A DNA stretch of 17,077 nucleotides from Asaia bogorensis (lineage in GTDB: Bacteria; Pseudomonadota; Alphaproteobacteria; Acetobacterales; Acetobacteraceae): the NCBI GenBank assembly GCA_945886995.1, contig CAMCZJ010000044.1:1-17077 (forward strand), in the 5' to 3' direction. The position numbers and the translations under genes are program-made. Position 1 is the stretch's first letter. Each line of letters begins with the position of its first letter. Below the pieces are notes generated by a model, which saw only the letters and a list, made by a program, of their open reading frames with translations, was not told the DNA's origin and did no database searches. Of this stretch, positions 7,810 through 13,267 are shown piece after piece.

Positions 7810-9435
7810 CTACGCCATCCGGATATTCGGCGCCGGCTGACCTTCAATCACCACATTCACGCAGGCTGGCTTGCCGGAAGCGAAGGCGCGTTCCAACGCC
7901 GGGGCGATATCCTCAGCGCGCGTCACATATTCACCATGGGCACCCAACGCCACCGCCACCAGATCATAGCGCGTGCCGGGCGCCAATTCGCAGCCATGGG
8001 TGCGGTTGGCGCCGTAATCGCGCTTCTGGATTTCATATTCCGCATTCCAGCGGGAATCATTGCCAACAACAGCAACGAAGGGCAGCTTGTGGCGGCAGGC
8101 AGTGTCAAATTCTGCCATGTGAAAGCCGAAAGTGCCGTCACCCAAAACGGCCATAATGCGCGCATCCGGCTTCGCGGCGCGTGCTGCCATGGCGAAGGGA
8201 ATGGAAGGCCCAATTGCGCCGGCCAGGCCATTGATGATGCGCGTCGGGGCGGAAAGGATCGCCTGCGCCCATTGGCCGATTTCCCCGCCATCACTGATCA
8301 ACACCGAATCAGGCACCGCATCCAGAAAGGGCTTAGCTACCTGGAACAAGGTGGCGGGATGGATCGGACTGTCCGTCGCCCCCGCCAAAGCCGCCCAGGC
8401 CGGTGGGCGGAAGGCCAAGGCTGTGCTGATACGCTCGGCCCAGGCCTGATTGGCATGGGGTTTCATGGCGCGGGTCAGTGCTTCCGTCGCCTCAGCCGCG
8501 CTTGCCACCGCCGCCAGGGCAATCCGCCCAGGCAAAGCGCGGGCGCCGCGGGCGATTATGCCGGCATCGGGATCAATCTGGATAAAGCGGGCTTCGGCGG
8601 AGATGCCCGGTGCGCGGCCAAAGCGGAGCGAAAAATCAAGCGCCTTGCCCAGTAGCACGATCAAATCCGCTTCCGCCAACACCCCGGCATAGGCGCCGAG
8701 CGAGGGATCATTCAAACCGCGCGGACTTTCCATGAGGATCACCGGCAGGCCGGCGGCGGCACCAAGGGCGGCCAGCATCGGCTTGCCGCGTGGGCTGCAC
8801 AAAGCGGGCGGCGCCAGAATGATGGGCCGCGCTGCTGCCGCCATCATCCCCGCAATCGCCTGGGATGCCTCGGCACCAAGTGGCATGGGCTCGGCGGTGA
8901 AGGTGCTCGCTTCCGGCAGGGCAGGGGCCGCGATGCGCGCATCCATCAAATCGGTGGGCAGGCTGAGATGCACCGGGCCGGGGCGGCCAGACCGCGCGAC
9001 GCGAAAAGCGCGCGCCACATCGGCGCCAATCCCTGCCGTGCTGGATGCGGTGAAGGAAAGCTTCGTCAGCGGTTCGGCCATATCGGCCTGGCGCATTTCC
9101 TGGAAACTGCCCATGCCCAATTCGCGCAAGGGCGCATGGCCGGAAAGCAACAGCACCGGCACTTCGCCCGCCATGGCAGTCGGCAGGGCAGCGATGGCAT
9201 TGGTATGGCCCTGCCCGCCGGTGACCATGGCCACACCCACTTCGCCGGTCAGGCGCGCCCAGGTATCGGCCATATGCACCGCGGCGGCTTCCTGGCGGGT
9301 ATGCACAATCTCGATCCCGCTGCCGATCAGGGCATCGAAAATCGTCATGATGTGATTGCCGGAAAGCGTGAAAATGCGGCTGACGCCGGCCTGCTTCAGC
9401 GCCGCCACCAGAATATCCGCCCCGCGTTGTTCCAT
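7810..9435 (-). CDS. ThDP-dependent enzyme, acetolactate synthase-like
   Basis: This 541-aa protein has the three-domain plan of the acetolactate synthase/benzoylformate decarboxylase superfamily. The N-terminal pyrimidine-binding domain contains the activating Glu49 in HTRQEAAAVHMA. A central domain follows (about 190-330). The C-terminal domain carries the ThDP-Mg motif, GDG at 432-434 ending with Asn459-Asp460. It should decarboxylate or ligate a 2-oxo acid or cleave a related C-C bond. The exact reaction cannot be read; the 541-aa length and motif wording are those of generic 'thiamine pyrophosphate-binding protein' entries rather than a confident IlvB. AGGAGG lies 8 bases before the ATG at 9435. 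It is divergent from the second SDH-like cluster across a 75-bp gap with a palindrome, so shared regulation is likely (inference). Confidence 0.85.
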   Translation of the reverse strand: MEQRGADILVAALKQAGVSRIFTLSGNHIMTIFDALIGSGIEIVHTRQEAAAVHMADTWARLTGEVGVAMVTGGQGHTNAIAALPTAMAGEVPVLLLSGHAPLRELGMGSFQEMRQADMAEPLTKLSFTASSTAGIGADVARAFRVARSGRPGPVHLSLPTDLMDARIAAPALPEASTFTAEPMPLGAEASQAIAGMMAAAARPIILAPPALCSPRGKPMLAALGAAAGLPVILMESPRGLNDPSLGAYAGVLAEADLIVLLGKALDFSLRFGRAPGISAEARFIQIDPDAGIIARGARALPGRIALAAVASAAEATEALTRAMKPHANQAWAERISTALAFRPPAWAALAGATDSPIHPATLFQVAKPFLDAVPDSVLISDGGEIGQWAQAILSAPTRIINGLAGAIGPSIPFAMAARAAKPDARIMAVLGDGTFGFHMAEFDTACRHKLPFVAVVGNDSRWNAEYEIQKRDYGANRTHGCELAPGTRYDLVAVALGAHGEYVTRAEDIAPALERAFASGKPACVNVVIEGQPAPNIRMA

Positions 9436-9474
9436 AACCGCTTCCTCCTTGCTTGGGAGCTACCTCGCCACGGG

Positions 9475-9491
9475 CTGGACAGCCTGTCCAG
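9475..9491. promoter_or_regulatory. Palindromic operator candidate between the ThDP enzyme and the sdhB-like gene
   Basis: CTGGACA-GCC-TGTCCAG is a perfect 7-bp inverted repeat with a 3-bp spacer, centred in the 75-bp divergent gap. A two-fold symmetric site here suits a dimeric regulator controlling both directions. The left arm contains TGGACA (9476-9481), a possible -35, with a weak TAGTCT at 9498-9503 as -10. Repressor binding would then cover the promoter. No regulator gene is in the window. Confidence 0.5.
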
Positions 9492-9510
9492 TCAGCTTAG
9501 TCTTGCAGTC

Positions 9511-10248
9511 ATGAATCAGCTCAAGGTCAGTGTCTGGCGGGGGCAAGAAGCGGGCGGCTTCGCGCGTTATGACGTGCCGGCGCGCGACAATCAGTCCGTG
9601 CTTGATGTGGTCACGCATATTCAGCGCGAGCTTGACCCAAGCCTTGCCTATCGCTTCGCCTGCCGTGTTGGCATGTGCGGGTCTTGCGCCATGACGGTGA
9701 ATGGCCGCGCGCGCTGGACCTGCCGGACGCATGTGCGCAAGGTTGTCGGCACCGATGGTGCGCTTGAACTGCGCCCCTTGGCCAATCTGCCGGTGATCCG
9801 CGATCTGGCGGCAGACCTGGCGCCCTTCTTTGACAAATGGCAGCGCGCGCAAGGGTTTTTCCAACCGAAGGACGCGCCGGATGGCGCCGTGCCGGATGAA
9901 TTCGCCGTGGTCGCACCCGGCAGCAAGGCGCGGCAAGAGGCTGATGCCGGCATTGAATGCATTGGCTGCGCCGTTTGCTACGCTTCCTGCGATGTCGTTT
10001 CCTGGAATGGCGATTATCTTGGCCCCGCGGCGCTCAACCGCGCCTGGACCTTGGTGAATGATGCGCGTGATGGCGCGCGGGGCGAAAGGCTGGATGCGGT
10101 GGCGGGCGATGCGGGCTGCCATTCCTGCCATTCCACCCGTTCCTGCACGGAACGCTGCCCAAAACAGATTGACCCATCAGGGGCCATTGCCGGGCTGAAG
10201 CGGACCCTGTTCTGGGAGAGCCTGTTCGGCGGCAAGCGCCATGGCTGA
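9511..10248 (+). CDS. SdhB/FrdB-like iron-sulfur subunit of a second dicarboxylate oxidoreductase
   Basis: This 245-aa protein has the ferredoxin-plus-HdrC-type layout of SdhB/FrdB and should carry electrons between the flavoprotein (13267-15003) and the two anchors encoded just downstream. The [2Fe-2S] ligands are C51, C56, C59 and C71. C150, C153 and C156 plus C216 fit the [4Fe-4S] cluster; C160, C206/C203 and C212 lie in the [3Fe-4S] region. By spacing (C-x5-C-x3-C-P) the canonical ligands are C206, C212 and C216, which leaves C203 as an extra cysteine. The usual Pro after the fourth Cys of the first group is Asp161. The N-terminus is short compared with the housekeeping SdhB. The ATG at 9511 has no recognisable ribosome binding site. 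Its stop overlaps the next start by 8 bp, so it heads an operon. Confidence 0.88.
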   Translation: MNQLKVSVWRGQEAGGFARYDVPARDNQSVLDVVTHIQRELDPSLAYRFACRVGMCGSCAMTVNGRARWTCRTHVRKVVGTDGALELRPLANLPVIRDLAADLAPFFDKWQRAQGFFQPKDAPDGAVPDEFAVVAPGSKARQEADAGIECIGCAVCYASCDVVSWNGDYLGPAALNRAWTLVNDARDGARGERLDAVAGDAGCHSCHSTRSCTERCPKQIDPSGAIAGLKRTLFWESLFGGKRHG

Positions 10249-10588
10249 CAGGGCCGCGCGCGGGCAGGCGCATCTTTGGGTGGTGCAGCGCATCACCGCC
10301 ATGATCCTGGCCCTTGCCGTGCTGGTGCATCTGGTCACCATCATCATCGCCGTGCGGGGCGGGCTTTCCGCGCGGGAGATTCTGGCGCGCACCCAGGGTT
10401 CCGAAGCCTGGCTTGGCTTTTATGTGGTGTTTGCCCTGGCGGCGGGACTGCATGGCGCGATTGGGCTGCGCAATATCGCCGGTGAGACTTTGGGCTGGCG
10501 CGGGCGGGGCCTTGATTTCTGCTGGCTTGGGCTTGGCCTGCTGACGGCGGCTTTCGGCATCCGCGCAGCCTTCGGGCTTTACAGCTGA
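10241..10588 (+). CDS. Membrane anchor subunit of the second SDH-like complex (SdhC/SdhD type)
   Basis: This is a 115-aa inner-membrane protein with three hydrophobic segments (about 16-38, 57-78 and 91-112). It begins HLWVVQRITAMIL, matching the Q/H-R-x-[ST] region where complex II anchors begin their first helix. The second helix carries His71 in HGAIGLRN, the H-x-x-x-G-[IL]-R pattern of heme b ligands. It has no equivalent of the Asp-Tyr quinone-site pair of SdhD. It overlaps the preceding iron-sulfur gene by 8 bp, and its stop overlaps the next start (TGATG), which indicates translational coupling. The anchor role is strongly supported by context and by the His pattern. Heme binding is inferred, and whether it is the SdhC or SdhD counterpart is uncertain. 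Confidence 0.78.
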   Translation: MADRAARGQAHLWVVQRITAMILALAVLVHLVTIIIAVRGGLSAREILARTQGSEAWLGFYVVFALAAGLHGAIGLRNIAGETLGWRGRGLDFCWLGLGLLTAAFGIRAAFGLYS

Positions 10589-10929
10589 TGGATTTCCGCG
10601 CGCGTTCCCACCCAAGCTGGATTGGTTTTGCGGTGCATCGGGTTTCTGGCCTGTTGCTGGCACTGTTTCTGCCGCTGCATTTCTGGGCACTCGGCAGCGC
10701 CATTCAGGGGGAAGCGCGGCTGGATGGGTTTTTGCGCTGGACAGACAACCCCTTGGTGAAGGCAGCCGAAACCGCGCTGGTGGTCCTGCTGGCGGCGCAT
10801 CTGGCGGGCGGTTTGCGCGTGATGGCGCTGGAATTTTTGGGCTGGGGGCGGGCGCAGAAGGATCTGGTGGCGGCCTCCTTCGGGCTTTCCCTGTTGGTCG
10901 GATTGGTTTTCCTGTTCAATGTCTTTTGA
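10588..10929 (+). CDS. Second membrane anchor of the SDH-like complex (SdhC type)
   Basis: This is a 113-aa protein with three hydrophobic segments (about 13-36, 58-80 and 92-112). SHPSWIGFAVHRVSG is the classical SdhC entry motif: His17-Arg18 match the His-Arg of the housekeeping SdhC at 504-941, but the quinone-site Ser is replaced (Phe14). His71 in HLAGGLRVM is the expected heme b ligand. It shares the pattern H-x-x-x-GLR...E-x-LGW with the preceding anchor gene, so the two look like distant paralogues. Its start overlaps the upstream stop by one base, and its last 11 bases overlap the permease gene. Assignment to the complex II anchor fold is good. Its electron acceptor is presumed to be a quinone. 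Confidence 0.82.
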   Translation: MDFRARSHPSWIGFAVHRVSGLLLALFLPLHFWALGSAIQGEARLDGFLRWTDNPLVKAAETALVVLLAAHLAGGLRVMALEFLGWGRAQKDLVAASFGLSLLVGLVFLFNVF

Positions 10930-11650
10930 TCTTCTGGCGCTGCTCGGCGGCTGCTTCATCGCGGCGTTTTGCTCCGGCCTGGCGGGCTTCGCCTTCAACC
11001 TGGTGGCGGCCGGCATTCTGTATCACTGGGTCACCCCGCAGGAGATCGCGCCGGTCTTGGTGCTGGGGTCTTTATTGATCCAAAGCGTGACGCTTCGCGT
11101 GGTGTGGCCCGCCATTCGTTGGCCGGTGCTGAAGCCCTATGTTTTTGCCGGCGCCTTGGGCACACCTTTCGGCGTTTGGGCGCTGAGTGTGGTGGAAGCG
11201 CGCGTAATTGTGGCCGGCATCGGGATTTTATTGGTGGGCTATGCCGGCTTTATGCTGGCGCGGATTGCGCTCCGCCTGGCGCCCCCCAAGCTGGCGGCGG
11301 GGTCGCCTGCCGATGCGGTGGTGGGGTTTTTCGCGGGCGCGCTTGGCGGCATTGGCGGGTTTTCCGGGGCACTGCCTTCCATGTGGACGGACCTGAAGGG
11401 GCTGCGCAAGGATGAGGCCCGCGCGATTTTCCAACCCTTCATTGTGGTGATGCAGATCATCGCTGCGGCAGGGCTGGCTTACGCTGGGTTTTTCACGATG
11501 GACACCGCCAAGACGCTGCTGATGGCGCTGCCGGCGCTGGCACTTGGCACCTGGCTTGGCATCCGCGCCTATCGCGTGATCCCGGCGGAGGGGTTCCGGC
11601 TGGTCTTGCTCGGGCTTTTGTTCTTGTCCGGTCTTTCGCTGGTGCTTTGA
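10919..11650 (+). CDS. TauE/SafE family permease
   Basis: This is a 243-aa polytopic membrane protein with the two-fold repeat style of the TauE/SafE (DUF81) family. The N-terminal half contains FCSGLAGFAFNLVAAG, followed by the PVLVLGSLLIQ helix. The second half contains AGALGGIGGFSGALPS, a related Gly-rich reentrant-type motif, then hydrophobic helices to the C-terminus. Family members export sulfite, sulfoacetate or other small anions, or have unknown substrates. Its start lies inside the end of the anchor gene (11-bp overlap), so it is translated with the SDH-like complex and probably moves the substrate or product of that pathway. The family call is good. The transported ion is unknown. 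Confidence 0.82.
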   Translation: MSFDLLALLGGCFIAAFCSGLAGFAFNLVAAGILYHWVTPQEIAPVLVLGSLLIQSVTLRVVWPAIRWPVLKPYVFAGALGTPFGVWALSVVEARVIVAGIGILLVGYAGFMLARIALRLAPPKLAAGSPADAVVGFFAGALGGIGGFSGALPSMWTDLKGLRKDEARAIFQPFIVVMQIIAAAGLAYAGFFTMDTAKTLLMALPALALGTWLGIRAYRVIPAEGFRLVLLGLLFLSGLSLVL

Positions 11651-11708
11651 AACGCTTTCATCCCGTCTGCGCTTGTGGGAAACTCATACTTACAGGGGGG
11701 ATGCGTGC

Positions 11709-12617
11709 ATGAGCCTGATGTCAAAAACCGAAATCGCGCCACTGGTTGTAACGCCGGAGGCGATCGAAGAAGCGGCCAAGCTGCTTTATATCCGCGCCTG
11801 CAAGATCCTGCCCGATGATATCAAGGCCGGTTTCACGCGGCTGGATGCGACGGAAACTGATGCCACCGCCAAGACCATCCTGGCCACCATGATCGAGAAT
11901 ATCGGCGTGGCGGAGCGAATGGATAATCTTTTGTGTCAGGATACCGGCATTCCGATTTTCAATTTGCTGATCGGGCGCAATGTCTCGGTGGATGGTTTTG
12001 CGCTGAAGGAAGCCATTGCCCGTGGTACGGCGCGCGCCACGCGCGATCACCCGCTGCGGTCTTCCGTGGTGCATCCCATCACGCGAAAGAATGAGCATAC
12101 TTCCTGCGGGGAACGTGTGCCCGTGATCAATATTGATTTCACCGATGCGGATCGCGAATTGCGGCTTGAGATGATCCCGAAGGGGTCGGGCTCGGAAAAC
12201 GGGTCCTTTCTGCAAATGCTGATCCCGGCCGATGGGCTTGCCGCGGTGAAGCGCTTTGTGGTGGACCGCGTGATTCAGGCCGGCGGCAAGGTCTGCCCGC
12301 CGACCATTGTGGGCGTTGGTGTTGGCGGTACGTCAGATCTTTGCATGCATTTGGCGAAAATCGCGGCCACGCGCCCCTTGGGATCGCGCTGCACGGATGC
12401 GGAAGGGGCGAAGCTGGAAGCCGCGCTTTCGGAAGCGGTGAATGCGCTTGGCATCGGCCCGCAAGGCTTGGGCGGTGATAGCACTTCCTTCGCCGTGCAT
12501 GTGGAAACGGCGGCCACACACATCACCATGAATCCGGTGGCCGTGAATATCCAATGCCATAGTGCGCGGCGCGCGAGTGCGACCTTCACGCCCGCGGGTA
12601 TCAGCATCGGCTTTTGA
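11709..12617 (+). CDS. Class I fumarase / tartrate dehydratase-type hydratase, alpha subunit
   Basis: This is the catalytic alpha subunit of a two-subunit, oxygen-sensitive [4Fe-4S] hydro-lyase, 302 aa. Cys76 (CQDTG), Cys196 (CPPTIVGVG) and Cys283 (QCHSARR) are the three cluster ligands. PKGSGSEN (157-164) is the motif of class I fumarase alpha subunits; E. coli TtdA instead has a Gly-Gly-Cys-Thr stretch there, so I favour a fumarase-like hydratase over L-tartrate dehydratase. It reversibly adds water to fumarate or a substituted fumarate such as mesaconate. The ATG at 11709 is preceded by AGGGGGG at 8-base spacing; upstream in-frame codons to 11673 are not used. It lies 58 bp after the permease gene, so an extra promoter is possible. 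The beta subunit follows directly. Confidence 0.9.
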   Translation: MSLMSKTEIAPLVVTPEAIEEAAKLLYIRACKILPDDIKAGFTRLDATETDATAKTILATMIENIGVAERMDNLLCQDTGIPIFNLLIGRNVSVDGFALKEAIARGTARATRDHPLRSSVVHPITRKNEHTSCGERVPVINIDFTDADRELRLEMIPKGSGSENGSFLQMLIPADGLAAVKRFVVDRVIQAGGKVCPPTIVGVGVGGTSDLCMHLAKIAATRPLGSRCTDAEGAKLEAALSEAVNALGIGPQGLGGDSTSFAVHVETAATHITMNPVAVNIQCHSARRASATFTPAGISIGF

Positions 12618-12658
12618 GCCATGGCGCCGGATGGCGCTGCTTATTGCGGAGAATGAAC

Positions 12659-13267
12659 ATGGCCCACCACATCCTGCCCATGCCGATTACCGAAGCCCAG
12701 CTCCGCACGCTACGTGTCGGCGATACGGTGACACTTGAAGAAACGCTTTATGGCATTCGGGATGCGACGCAGATCCATATGTTCGATCATGGTCGGCGCA
12801 CGAAATTCAATCTGCAAGGCCACGCCGTGATCCATACCGCGCCCAATCTGCGCAAGGTGGAACGTGTCGGCAATAATCATTCGGGGTATGAGGCCGTGTG
12901 CGTGGGCACCACCACATCAGACCGCATGGAACGCTTCACCCGCCCGCTGATGGAACGCGAGGGCGTGCGGATCATCATCGGCAAGGGCGGTTTGCGTGAT
13001 GGGTCGCTTGAAGCCTTTCGCGATTTGGGCGGTGCCTATCTGGCTGTGGTCGGCGGCGCGGCGGCATTGGAGACCACTTGGATCGAAGCGGTGGAGGATG
13101 TGGATATGGATGATCTCAATCCCGAAAGCCTCTACAAATTCCGCATCAAGGGTTTTGGGCCATTGCTGGTGGCGATGGATAGCCATGGTGGCAGCCTATT
13201 CGCCAAGGTGAATGATGAAGCGGCGCGCCGGCGCCAGGCGGTGCTTGAAAAGCTGGGGGCTGCGTGA
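12659..13267 (+). CDS. Class I fumarase / tartrate dehydratase-type hydratase, beta subunit
   Basis: This is the C-terminal 'swivelling' beta subunit that completes the hydratase active site, 202 aa. Recognisable blocks are LRVGDTVTLEETLYGIRDA (family: GDxVxLxGxIYTARDA), HTAPN, VGTTTSDRMERF (substrate-binding GTTTSxRM), IIGKGG, AVVGGAAAL and FGPLLVAMDSHGGSLF. TtdB of E. coli is a similar length (about 200 aa), so length does not separate fumarase from tartrate dehydratase. I chose the ATG at 12659 because GGAG (12648-12651) is 7 bases upstream; the ATG at 12653 is too close to it. The stop overlaps the flavoprotein start as TGATG, tying hydratase and flavoprotein translation together. This supports consecutive reactions (inference). 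Confidence 0.9.
   Translation: MAHHILPMPITEAQLRTLRVGDTVTLEETLYGIRDATQIHMFDHGRRTKFNLQGHAVIHTAPNLRKVERVGNNHSGYEAVCVGTTTSDRMERFTRPLMEREGVRIIIGKGGLRDGSLEAFRDLGGAYLAVVGGAAALETTWIEAVEDVDMDDLNPESLYKFRIKGFGPLLVAMDSHGGSLFAKVNDEAARRRQAVLEKLGAA

Noticed and set aside
7714..8655. Long plus-strand open frame (313 codons) opposite the ThDP-enzyme gene
   Set aside because: It is antisense to a well-conserved ThDP enzyme, has no recognisable domain, and is rich in Arg/Ala/Gly as expected for a shadow frame in GC-rich DNA.
7810..9435. Calling the ThDP enzyme sulfoacetaldehyde acetyltransferase (Xsc) because TauE is near
   Set aside because: The only support is the TauE homologue; there is no phosphate acetyltransferase or other sulfonate gene, and the motifs are generic.
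8968..9510. N-terminal extension of the sdhB-like frame by 181 codons
   Set aside because: It runs through the opposite-strand ThDP gene and the promoter gap. The ferredoxin fold begins right after the ATG at 9511.
11709..13267. Calling the hydratase L-tartrate dehydratase (TtdA/TtdB)
   Set aside because: Subunit lengths fit, but the alpha subunit carries the GSEN motif of fumarase-type enzymes, and SDH-like neighbours favour a fumarate-like substrate. The point is not settled, so no gene symbol is given.
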